From assembly GCF_000024725.1 (NCBI RefSeq), contig NC_013960.1, positions 1,970,001-2,034,000 on the forward strand: DNA of 64,000 bases. The letters are read 5' to 3'. The first letter of the stretch is position 1; the number at the start of each line of letters is the position of its first letter. Below, in pieces: positions 40,703 to 50,670 of the stretch. Source of the stretch: Nitrosococcus halophilus Nc 4 (GTDB lineage: Bacteria > Pseudomonadota > Gammaproteobacteria > Nitrosococcales > Nitrosococcaceae). The notes below the pieces were generated by a model. It had not been told where the DNA came from. It made no database searches and saw only the letters and a list, made by a program, of their open reading frames with translations. Made by a program: the position numbers and the translations under genes.

Positions 40703-41932
40703 CTAGTTTGTTGGCTTTGATGAAACATCGGTTTGAGGCCAATGGCGGAGGAGATCGCGCAGCAGCCAGGGCGCAAGAATACAAGTGCCTGCCGTTACCA
40801 GCGCCATGCCCGCATAGACTTCGTTGGAAATTACGCCCATTTTATAGCCTTGGTGGGTAATAATCATGGCAATCTCTGCTCGGGGCACCATACTGACACT
40901 AATCAGTAGCGCACTGGTGGGTTGTGCGATGAGTAATGCGGGAATTCCTGCACCGATCACTTTCCCCAAAATCGCAGCCAACAAAAAGACATCCCCAAAC
41001 CCGATTGCCTGGGTGAGAGCGGTGGGATCAATGTGGATGCCAATACCAATAAAAAAGAAAGGGGTAAAGAAACTATAGAGGTCTTGGAAGGACGCTTCGG
41101 TTTTTACTGCCACGGGATCTCGACTGAAGACAAGTCCTGCGAAAAGCGCGCCGATAGCCAAAGAAAAACCTAGCCAGTCGGCCATAGAGGCAATGAGGAA
41201 TCCCAGGCCTGCGATGAGTAGCATGCGTTGAGGTCTTGAAGGTTCAAGATATCGAGCCAGATGGGAGAACCGGGGTTCCAGGTAGCGGGAAAAGAGGAGG
41301 CAAAAACTAAGAAAAAAAGCCAGTTTAAGGAGGAAAATGCCGCCAGTAAGACCGAGGGCTGGCCAGAAATCTTCTTGGCTCCCTTGCAGGACAGGGAGCA
41401 AGCTAATAAATAACAGGGCCATTAGCGCAATCCCGGAGAGGTCGTCCAATTCAGCGACATCAATCAGGACTTGCCCATTAGGGGAATTTATGGCTTGCTG
41501 CCAAGCAGAGACCGAAACGCCGACGCTGGTGGCCGTTAGCCCGGTGGCGACTACCAGTGAAGGAAGTAGTGGAAGCCCTAGTACGTAATAAGCACCGGCG
41601 TAGCCGAACAGGGCAGAGAGCGTGATATCACCTAACCAGATAAGGCTGGCCCGTGGCAATTTCTGCGCCAGTGCTCCCGGATGGCTTTTCAGCCCTACTT
41701 CGAAAAGTAAAGCCACCACGCCCATATCCGCAAGAAAAGCAAATGCATAGCGGACCGGTTCGGTGAGCAGGCCCCAGCGCAGATCGGCTAAGCGCAGTAA
41801 GAAACCTAATAAGAGGTAGCCCACTAAGGCGGGAATGCCCATGCGGGCAAAGAGGGATTTAATTAAAGCTGCTAGGACTACGGCAGTCCCTACCAGGGAC
41901 ACCCAGAGTGCATGGGGGACTTCAGTCCCCAT
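40703..41932 (-). CDS. CPA2-family cation/proton antiporter
   Basis: The 409-residue protein has about 12 membrane segments and the KefB/NapA-like pattern: MGIPALVGYLLLGFLL, VALLFEVGLKSHPGAL, ATSVGVSVSAWQQA and VAELDDLSGIALMALLF, with the paired acidic residues of the transport site. It should exchange Na+ or K+ for H+. Its ATG lies within the end of atpQ (11-base overlap) with AGGAAAG 9 bases upstream, so it is translated as part of the atpD-atpC-atpQ operon. It lacks the C-terminal TrkA domains of full Kef proteins. Confidence 0.88.
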   Translation of the reverse strand: MGTEVPHALWVSLVGTAVVLAALIKSLFARMGIPALVGYLLLGFLLRLADLRWGLLTEPVRYAFAFLADMGVVALLFEVGLKSHPGALAQKLPRASLIWLGDITLSALFGYAGAYYVLGLPLLPSLVVATGLTATSVGVSVSAWQQAINSPNGQVLIDVAELDDLSGIALMALLFISLLPVLQGSQEDFWPALGLTGGIFLLKLAFFLSFCLLFSRYLEPRFSHLARYLEPSRPQRMLLIAGLGFLIASMADWLGFSLAIGALFAGLVFSRDPVAVKTEASFQDLYSFFTPFFFIGIGIHIDPTALTQAIGFGDVFLLAAILGKVIGAGIPALLIAQPTSALLISVSMVPRAEIAMIITHQGYKMGVISNEVYAGMALVTAGTCILAPWLLRDLLRHWPQTDVSSKPTN

Positions 41933-42242
41933 TGCGCCGGCTTTCCTGTTTGACCCAATACCAAGCGTTTAAGCAGCCAATGATGATTCCCACAATGAGT
42001 AAATTCAGGGTCCAGGATACCTTGCTTGGCCAAGTCGCATCGATCCATATTCCTAGGGCTACCCCTATTAGGGTCGGTACGGCAACAGACCAGCCGACTA
42101 AGCCAAACATTCCCAGCCAGAACCAGGTAGGCGGGTTTTTTTCCTTTTTAGCCTGGATTTTTCGTTTTGCTTTACGGCCTACGTTTTTGCCAAAATGATT
42201 TTCAGGCGTAACCGGTTTTGGGTCTTCTTGATTTTCAGCCAT
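41922..42242 (-). CDS. atpQ: AtpQ/AtpZ-like membrane protein of N-type ATPase
   Basis: From ATG 42242 the product has 106 residues (MAENQEDPKPVTPENHFGKN). It has a basic cytosolic N-terminus and two membrane helices (FWLGMFGLVGWSVAVPTLIG and LNLLIVGIIIGCLNAWYWV), the AtpZ/AtpI layout. In N-ATPase operons AtpQ follows AtpC and is thought to help assembly or ion uptake. Here it follows atpC by 4 bases and overlaps the antiporter gene. A longer frame up to 42356 overlaps atpC and is unlikely. Confidence 0.8.
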   Translation of the reverse strand: MAENQEDPKPVTPENHFGKNVGRKAKRKIQAKKEKNPPTWFWLGMFGLVGWSVAVPTLIGVALGIWIDATWPSKVSWTLNLLIVGIIIGCLNAWYWVKQESRRNGD

Positions 42243-42246
42243 AAGG

Positions 42247-44363
<2,117 letters not shown>

Positions 44364-44873
44364 ATGGCAACACCAATACGCATTTGTGGGGTGGGTTCTC
44401 CCTTTGGGGATGATCAGATTGGTTGGCAGGCTATTGAGGCTCTAGAGCGGTCAAAAGTATTGGAGGTCCTACCTACTGGCATGGTCACGACCTGCCTTTG
44501 TGATCGCCCTGGTCCCCGGTTGTTAGAAATTTTAAAGGGGGCAGAACTAGGCATTATTATTGATGCCATGATGTCTGGTGCCACTCCTGGCACCCTTAAA
44601 TGTGTCCAGTTCGACTCTCTTTCGGTGTTTGAAAGTCCTTATTCGACCCACGGCTTTGATTTGGCTTCCACCCTGGCTCTAGGGGCAGCCTTGGAGGAGT
44701 TGCCTCCCCAGCTCTTTATTTATGGCATTGAGATTGAAGCGCCCACGGTTAACTCACAAAACACTGTTTCTAACCCAGCTTTAGCAGCAGCAATACCAGA
44801 ATTAATAAAGGCCATTGAGAACACTTTAAAAGTTTTTTGCCAACGCTTCTTTTTAAAGAAACAAAAAGGTTGA
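44364..44873 (+). CDS. hydrogenase-maturation-protease-like protein (HupD/HycI family)
   Basis: The 169-residue protein has the family signature ICGVGSPFGDDQIGWQAIEAL with the metal-binding acidic residue, then IIIDAMMSGATPGTL, and STHGFDLASTLALG with the conserved His. Members cleave the C-terminus of [NiFe]-hydrogenase large subunits after nickel insertion. No hydrogenase genes lie nearby; the next gene is nhaA after 3 bases. Either it serves a hydrogenase elsewhere or it has another peptidase role. Confidence 0.8.
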   Translation: MATPIRICGVGSPFGDDQIGWQAIEALERSKVLEVLPTGMVTTCLCDRPGPRLLEILKGAELGIIIDAMMSGATPGTLKCVQFDSLSVFESPYSTHGFDLASTLALGAALEELPPQLFIYGIEIEAPTVNSQNTVSNPALAAAIPELIKAIENTLKVFCQRFFLKKQKG

Positions 44874-44876
44874 TTA

Positions 44877-46307
44877 ATGCCTGTTCCCCCGCGAGCCCGA
44901 GGCGAGGCCCATGTGCGGGCAGAGCTTTCGATGGTTACCCGCAAAATCTCCTTGCCTGTTCAACAATTTATCTATGCTGAACAGGCCAGTGGCTTGTCGC
45001 TGCTCATTGGGACAGTGGTCGCGTTGGTTTGGGTTAATTCACCTTGGGATCACGTTTATCGTCAGCTTTGGGAGACGGTGCTTACCATTGACCTGAATGT
45101 GTTTCAAATCTCCATGGATGCCCACCATTGGGTCAATGAAGGCCTCATGGTGTTATTTTTTTTCCTTATGGGCCTGGAGATCAAACGAGAGCTTGTGCAT
45201 GGCCAGCTTTCTAACTGGCGCCAAGCTGCTTTACCTGCAATTGCCGCCTTAGGGGGAATGATTCTCCCCATCTTGATTTATTTGGTTTTCACTTGGAACA
45301 GCGAAGGAGCCAGAGGGTGGGGTATTCCCATGGCAACCGACATTGCGTTTGCCTTGGGATTGCTGGCATTGCTGGGAAGCCGAATTCCGAGGGAACTCAA
45401 AATTTTTCTGATTGCCTTTGCTATTGTGGATGATATAGGGGGAGTTTTGGTAATTGCCCTATTCTATACGGGAGAACTCTCCCTAGGGGCGATAGGGGTG
45501 GCGTTAGCTCTGATTGTTTTCTGGTTGGGGTTGCGGCAAATTGAGATACAAAATCGTGGTATTTATGCCTTCATCGCGATTTTATTTTGGCTTGCAGTGC
45601 TCAAATCGGGTATCCACCCCACCATCGCTGGAGTGATTATTGGCCTTCTCACGCCGACGCACCGCTATTATCAATATGGAGAGTTTACTTACTATGCAGG
45701 GCGCCTTGTTAAAGAGGCTCAAGAGGCTATCCAGCAGGGTGAGCATGAACGAACATCCATGTTACTCGGACAATTGGAAGAACTCACTCGATATACAGAA
45801 GAGTCAGTGGAGCGCTTGGAACGACTGATACGCCCCTGGGTGAGCTATTGTGTATTGCCTATTTTTGCGCTCGCGAATGCGGGGATTGTATTGTCACTGG
45901 AGGGCTTTGAAAAAGCATTGGAAAGTTCCGTAGCTCTAGGTATTTTGGTGGCACTGATAGTCGGTAAATATGTGGGTATTTTGGGGAGTAGCTGGCTAGC
46001 TATTCGTTTAAAGTGGGCGGCTTTACCTCCCCATGTGAGCTGGTCCCATATGAGTGGAGTCGCACTGCTAGGGGGCATAGGTTTTACCGTGGCCTTGTTT
46101 ATCACCAGTTTAGCGTTTGAAGCTACTCCTTTGGTCAGTGAGGCTAAAATAGCTATTTTTATAGCTTCTATCGCAGCGGGTTTATTGGGTTATTTTTTCC
46201 TTTTCCTTTACGCGCCGAGACCTCCTCTCCAAGAACAGGAACTTGATGATAAGCAAAAAAAGACTGTTTGGGCTGTTATTTTGTCTTGGCTGTGTGCAAG
46301 GAAGTGA
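44877..46307 (+). CDS. nhaA: Na+/H+ antiporter NhaA
   Basis: The protein has about 12 membrane segments, with GLMVLFFFLMGLEIKRELVH, the unwound helix region ATDIAFALGLLALLG and the ion-binding FAIVDDIGGVLVIALFY (the two aspartates). NhaA exchanges Na+ for 2 H+ at alkaline pH. The frame opens at ATG 44877 (476 residues); ATG 44931 (MVTRKISLP) gives a 458-residue product closer to family length. A hydrophilic insert of about 60 residues (EAQEAIQQGEHERTSMLLGQ) stands between helices, seen in one NhaA subgroup. Confidence 0.93.
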   Translation: MPVPPRARGEAHVRAELSMVTRKISLPVQQFIYAEQASGLSLLIGTVVALVWVNSPWDHVYRQLWETVLTIDLNVFQISMDAHHWVNEGLMVLFFFLMGLEIKRELVHGQLSNWRQAALPAIAALGGMILPILIYLVFTWNSEGARGWGIPMATDIAFALGLLALLGSRIPRELKIFLIAFAIVDDIGGVLVIALFYTGELSLGAIGVALALIVFWLGLRQIEIQNRGIYAFIAILFWLAVLKSGIHPTIAGVIIGLLTPTHRYYQYGEFTYYAGRLVKEAQEAIQQGEHERTSMLLGQLEELTRYTEESVERLERLIRPWVSYCVLPIFALANAGIVLSLEGFEKALESSVALGILVALIVGKYVGILGSSWLAIRLKWAALPPHVSWSHMSGVALLGGIGFTVALFITSLAFEATPLVSEAKIAIFIASIAAGLLGYFFLFLYAPRPPLQEQELDDKQKKTVWAVILSWLCARK

Positions 46308-46334
46308 TTCGGCTATTCATCGACGGTCTTATCC

Positions 46335-47612
46335 TTATTTTTTAGCGGATGGGACAGTCAGCATTAATATAAAACCGATGAGAAAAAAAATAACGATGGT
46401 GCTCATGCCAATCCGCTGACTGCCCGATAGGTAAGTCCCCCAACCTACCAAGAGGGGACCGAGAAAAGAGGTTACCTTACCGGAAAGAGCAAACAGGCCG
46501 AACATTTCATTCCGCAAGGATTCGGGGGCCGCGCGTGCCAGATAAGATCGGCTTGCGGCCTGTGCCGGGCCCACAAATATCCCCAGCAGAAGCCCGAAGC
46601 TCCAAAAGAGAGTTGAAGTTTCCACGACCAAGACCACGGTTGCCAGCAGGATCAAGCCGGTAAGGGACAGCAAGATGGTCTGTTTACTGCCAATCCAATC
46701 ATCCACCCAGGCAAAAGCCGCAGCACCCAGGCCGGCGGTAATGTTCAGGGTAATCCCAAAGAGGAGAATTTCCTGTTCGTTCATATCGAAGGTCCCGGCG
46801 GCGTAGACGCCACCAAAAGCAAATAGGGTCGCTAGGCCGTCAATATAAAACATGCGCGCAATGAGAAAGCGCACAATATGGCTGTAACGGCGTACATGGC
46901 GAATGGAATCATAGAGTTGCCGCATTCCATCCCGCACCGCCCGCCATAGGGATTTGCCGGTGCCCCGGGTGTCTGGGGTGATGAGAAAGAGGGGTATGGC
47001 AAACACCAAATACCACACGGAGACTAATGGAAAGGTGGCGCGGACGGGCTCAGCGGAAGCGGGATCCAGCCCAAACCAATGGTTGCCTCCTTGGATAAAA
47101 GCAAGGAGGGCAATGATCAAGCAGACGACCCCGCCCGCATAGCCGATACTCCAGCCCCAGCCGGACCATCGCCCCACATACTTTGGTCCGGCCAATCCAG
47201 GTAGCATGGCATTGTAAAAGATGAAGGCAAACTCAGAACCCAGGGTGCCTAAGCCGACGAGTAGCAGCGCCAGCCAGGCATAACCAGGTGCCGGTTTGAC
47301 AAGCCATAGGAGCGCCGTAGCCGTTACGCATAGTAGCGTGAAGAGGATAATCCAGGGTTTGCGCCGGCCTCCTTGGTCAGCTACAGCCCCTAAGATAGGT
47401 CCTCCGATGGCGATGGCAAGTCCGGCGATACTGAGCATGTAGCCCCATTGGGCGCTACCGAGGGTCTCGTTTTCTGCCACTTGCCGGGTGAAGTAGGCGG
47501 CGAACACAAACGTGGTAATCACGGCCGCAAAGGCGCTGTTGGCCCAGTCGTATAAAGCCCAGGAAACTAGGCCCGCTTTAGAGACGGGGGTTGAACGGGT
47601 GCGTTGTTCCAT
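46335..47612 (-). CDS. MFS transporter of the UMF1/Atg22-like family
   Basis: The 425-residue protein begins SWALYDWANSAFAAVITTFVFAAYF, the UMF1 signature, with 12 membrane helices, GPILGAVADQGGRRKPW (the MFS loop 2-3 motif), and GPAQAASRSYLARAAPESLRNEMFGLFALSGK. The substrate is unknown. It is 48 bases downstream of the M50 protease gene on the same strand. Confidence 0.9.
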   Translation of the reverse strand: MEQRTRSTPVSKAGLVSWALYDWANSAFAAVITTFVFAAYFTRQVAENETLGSAQWGYMLSIAGLAIAIGGPILGAVADQGGRRKPWIILFTLLCVTATALLWLVKPAPGYAWLALLLVGLGTLGSEFAFIFYNAMLPGLAGPKYVGRWSGWGWSIGYAGGVVCLIIALLAFIQGGNHWFGLDPASAEPVRATFPLVSVWYLVFAIPLFLITPDTRGTGKSLWRAVRDGMRQLYDSIRHVRRYSHIVRFLIARMFYIDGLATLFAFGGVYAAGTFDMNEQEILLFGITLNITAGLGAAAFAWVDDWIGSKQTILLSLTGLILLATVVLVVETSTLFWSFGLLLGIFVGPAQAASRSYLARAAPESLRNEMFGLFALSGKVTSFLGPLLVGWGTYLSGSQRIGMSTIVIFFLIGFILMLTVPSAKK

Positions 47613-47659
47613 TATTGTTATTGTTTTTTGCCAATTCGAGACCAGTTCGGGTGCGGTTT

Positions 47660-48874
47660 TTATCCCGGAAAAGTCTGTTTGTTTTCCAACTCCTCAAGGT
47701 GCTGCTTGCCATAGACGGAGAGCCACTTGAGCAGGTCTTCCCGGCGAATAAGCCCGCAGATTTTGTCCTTTTCGACCACGGGCAGTTGATTCACATTGCG
47801 GTGGGCTAAGGTGAAAAGGGCCTCTGCTGCATCCTTTTCCGGTGAGGTGAGGGCGATTTCGCTTGCTGGCGTCATAATGTCACGAATAGTGGTGCTTGTC
47901 CAAGCTTCCCGGCTAATCTTGCGGAGATCGGAGAGACAAATCATACCGGCGAGACGGTTGTTTTCCTCCACAGGGAAAGCGCGCTGCTCGGTGCGCATCA
48001 GATGTTCGTCCACAAAAGCACTGACCTCCATTTCGGGGGTTACCTTGATAAAATCGGTCTGCATAATTTGAGATACTGGCACATCTTCCAGGACTTCCCG
48101 CACTAGCAGTTGCCGATAGCTGACAAGGGCGGCATTATTTAGGAACCATCCAATAAAGGCTAGCCACAACCCACCCACGAGACCGGTTCCAAAGAAAGGG
48201 ACCTGAAAGCCCAATATCATGGCAAAGCCAGTGATAATAAGCATCCAAGCAAAGGCCTGACCGGCTCGGGAAGCCCAACGGGTTGCCTGCCGAAGACTGC
48301 CCGTGATTCCCCACATGATTGCCCGCAGAACCCGTCCCCCGTCCAAGGGAAACCCAGGGACTAAATTAAAAAGTCCTAGAATAATATTGACTGGGCCTAA
48401 CCATAGTAACAATGTGGATAGGGGGCTTAAGGCTGCAAAAAGCTCCGCGGGATTTTCTGGTTCGACTTCCAGAGGGCCTGCAGTGAGTCCAGCTAGGGAG
48501 AGAAATATTAACCCGAGGAGGAGACTGGTGATGGGGCCGGCAATAGCCATCCAAAGTTCAGCGCGCCAGGCCTTCGGTTCACTTTCCAGTTGGGCGATAC
48601 CGCCAAAGATAAAAAGGGTAATACGCTTGATTTCAATGCCATGGGCACGGCCTACTAGGGCATGGGAAAGTTCGTGGATAAAAACCGAGGCGAGAAAAAG
48701 CGTAGCTGCTGCAACAGCGGTCCCCCAGCTCACCCCTGGGCTCCAATCCGGGTGCCAGCGGGGAAAGACTCCCATCGCCAGGCTAAAGGTGAGCAACAAG
48801 AATATAATCGAGAGGCTCCAATCAAGGTAAATATTAATCCCAGCAATGCGGCCAATGCGAATTCCATTGGGCAT
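47660..48874 (-). CDS. M50 site-2-protease-like membrane metalloprotease with CBS pair
   Basis: The 404-residue protein has the metal site HELSHALVGRAHG (HExxH) in the second helix and NLVPGFPLDGGRVLRAIMWG with the third ligand, giving a six-helix M50B core. A pair of CBS domains follows at the C-terminus (SQIMQTDFIKVTPEMEVSAF and IRDIMTPASEIALTSPEKDA). It cleaves membrane proteins within the bilayer; the CBS pair likely senses a nucleotide. Length and layout match the Rip3/SpoIVFB-like S2P-CBS group. It shares the strand with the MFS gene downstream. Confidence 0.92.
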   Translation of the reverse strand: MPNGIRIGRIAGINIYLDWSLSIIFLLLTFSLAMGVFPRWHPDWSPGVSWGTAVAAATLFLASVFIHELSHALVGRAHGIEIKRITLFIFGGIAQLESEPKAWRAELWMAIAGPITSLLLGLIFLSLAGLTAGPLEVEPENPAELFAALSPLSTLLLWLGPVNIILGLFNLVPGFPLDGGRVLRAIMWGITGSLRQATRWASRAGQAFAWMLIITGFAMILGFQVPFFGTGLVGGLWLAFIGWFLNNAALVSYRQLLVREVLEDVPVSQIMQTDFIKVTPEMEVSAFVDEHLMRTEQRAFPVEENNRLAGMICLSDLRKISREAWTSTTIRDIMTPASEIALTSPEKDAAEALFTLAHRNVNQLPVVEKDKICGLIRREDLLKWLSVYGKQHLEELENKQTFPG

Positions 48875-48921
48875 CTTAAACCTCCTTTCTAATATCTAGA
48901 TGTGTTGGGAGGGTATAGTGA

Positions 48922-49011
48922 TACCAATTTAGTTAAAGAATGCAATTTATTGAGGCTTCAAATGCTTGTTTAGACTGAATCTATAGAATGCAAAATTACA
49001 TGAAATTGGTA
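48922..49011. mobile_element. 90-bp MITE with IS630-like ends
   Basis: The sequence starts TACCAATTT and ends AAATTGGTA, a perfect 9-bp terminal inverted repeat. Inner bases also pair (GAATGCAA near the left, AGAATGCAAAATT near the right). It is flanked by TGA on both sides (48919-48921 and 49012-49014), exactly like the IS630-family copy at 27430-28582, whose left end reads TACCAATTC. It has no coding capacity and is probably mobilised by that transposase. Confidence 0.75.
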
Positions 49012-49014
49012 TGA

Positions 49015-49271
49015 CATTACCCCCTGAAATGTTTAGGTAAATACCCTAGCGAAAGTTTCGAGGGTTTTGTTTTCCTGGCCTCTCATTCCTCCTCTTAGTG
49101 CGCGTAGCGCACGCTACTTGTCGGCTTGTAGGGGAGCGCGAAAACGACCCCATTCCTCCCAAAATTTTTGCCGAGATACTTACTTCTTATGACCTACTTT
49201 TATACCTTTTGTTAATAGCTTAGTTCATTATCGATTTGCCGGGAGCGAATCGGGACATCCAAAGGATACCC
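49015..49271. other. intergenic region right of the MITE
   Basis: No gene is seen. A short palindrome GTGCGCGTAGCGCAC lies near 49100. Together with the MITE, the gene-free interval spans 48875-49271. Confidence 0.4.
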
Positions 49272-50282
49272 TCAGGGCGCACTCGCTCCAAGGGGAGAAT
49301 ATTTCTTTGCAAGTTGGAGGTATTCCCTAGCCCGACGAGTCCATTTAGACCGCTGTCGGACCGGAGAGTCTTTCAGATGCCAGATGGCCAATTTGGCCCG
49401 GAGGGAGGCCCGGTAGCTCTTATAGAAGCGGATCAATTCTTCGGCAGGGTAGTCTTGGGTTGCGTGCCGGTAGGCATCAAAAACGATATCTCCCACAAAG
49501 GCGGCTTCGGCATGTTCGCATTCGATGGCTAAAAAACTGAGCTCGTCCACCGGGTCCAGGAGACGGAATTCCCGCTTGAACTCCAAGCAATCAATAAAAA
49601 CTGGTTCGGGGGTGAGGCAAATATGTTCCGGCCGGAGGTCGCCATGGGCCTCGATGATTTTTTTTTGATTAACCCGCTGGTCGAACAGCTCAGGAGCTTG
49701 TTCTAGAAGGTGAAGCTGAGCCTGGGTAATGGCCATGACTTGAGCCAGGGGGAGTTCGAAGTCGGGGTGGGACAATTCCCGTTGGTTGGCCTTGATATCC
49801 CGTTCGAAGCGCTGCCGATACTGCCAGGGAGCGATGGGGATGGGTTCGGCATGGCGGTAAAAGTTTGCTAGTTTTTGGGTAAATCGGCGGATGTCTGTTT
49901 CTTGGACGGTCTGTTTTTGGAGTGCGTTATCGAGCATGCGATCCGCTGGCAGGCGACGCATCTGAACCAACCAGTCTACAGGGAGGCTGTCTTTTCCTAG
50001 CTGTAGGTTTCCTTGAGCATCTACGGTTAGAGGAATGATGCCAAGATAGACATCACCGGCTAGGCGGCGGTTTAATCGAACCTCTTCTAGGCAGTCCCGA
50101 TGCCGGGCAGCGACAGTGCTGAAATCGAGAAACTCGTAACAGACCGGTTTTTTTAGCTTGTAGACCCGATGGGGAGTGATGAAGACCCAGGACATGTGGG
50201 TTTCCACCACCTCTACGCGGAGCGGCTGCTCCGGATAGTTTTCCGGTTGTCTTAAAAAGGCAACCTTGGCCTCAATATCCAC
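49272..50282 (-). CDS. aminoglycoside-phosphotransferase-like kinase domain protein
   Basis: The 336-residue protein has the kinase-like motifs VYKLKKPV (nucleotide-binding lysines), the catalytic loop IIEAHGDLRPEHICL (HGD, about 212) and VFIDCLEFKREFRLLDPVDE (metal-binding acidic residues). Proteins of this kind are often the N-terminal half of a fusion with a P-loop ATPase (AAA_33); here the ATPase half is absent. The substrate is unknown and antibiotic resistance should not be assumed. It is the last gene of the polX-fpg run on the minus strand. Confidence 0.8.
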   Translation of the reverse strand: MDIEAKVAFLRQPENYPEQPLRVEVVETHMSWVFITPHRVYKLKKPVCYEFLDFSTVAARHRDCLEEVRLNRRLAGDVYLGIIPLTVDAQGNLQLGKDSLPVDWLVQMRRLPADRMLDNALQKQTVQETDIRRFTQKLANFYRHAEPIPIAPWQYRQRFERDIKANQRELSHPDFELPLAQVMAITQAQLHLLEQAPELFDQRVNQKKIIEAHGDLRPEHICLTPEPVFIDCLEFKREFRLLDPVDELSFLAIECEHAEAAFVGDIVFDAYRHATQDYPAEELIRFYKSYRASLRAKLAIWHLKDSPVRQRSKWTRRAREYLQLAKKYSPLGASAP

Positions 50283-50336
50283 GACTAGGATTCTCTCCCG
50301 GATGCTTTAGTCAGACATAAAATAGTTGAAAATCGA

Positions 50337-50669
50337 TTAATTTTTAAAATTAAGGTAATAGCCATTTTGGAAGCCAATGAGTAAGCCCGTGTCAGGGGGG
50401 GAGTCTTTGCGGTGCTTAAAATATTGGAGGTAGCCGGTCATGCCGAAATGCAATACTAGCCAATCGCCATCGTCTAAGCTGACAAAAAGGTATTTCCCAT
50501 GGCGTTGGGTCTCCTTCAATTGCCGCTTTTCTAAGCAATGTTGTAGGTGGCGTATCGAGAGATCCTTAAGGAGAACGGTTGCTTTGACGGATACACTATC
50601 AATAGTTTGGTGCAGGGCCGTGGCATCAAGATAGCGTTTGAAGGTTTCAACATCGGGTAATTCTGGCAT
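50337..50669 (-). pseudogene. formamidopyrimidine-DNA glycosylase (Fpg/Nei), truncated after the N-terminal domain
   Basis: Residues MPELPDVETFKRYLD give the catalytic Pro2 and Glu3, and GKYLFVSLDDGDWLVLHFGMTGYL is the family's beta-sandwich with the conserved lysine. The frame ends after 110 residues, while Fpg/Nei proteins have 260-290 and need the H2TH and zinc-finger parts to hold DNA. No continuation is seen in other frames before 50282. It follows polX after one base, so the pair was a base-excision repair operon. Confidence 0.75.
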
Positions 50670-50670
50670 C

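Noticed and set aside
49015-49271. Possible small RNA or gene around the palindrome near 49100
   Set aside because: Only a short palindrome is seen; no promoter, terminator or conserved fold can be supported.
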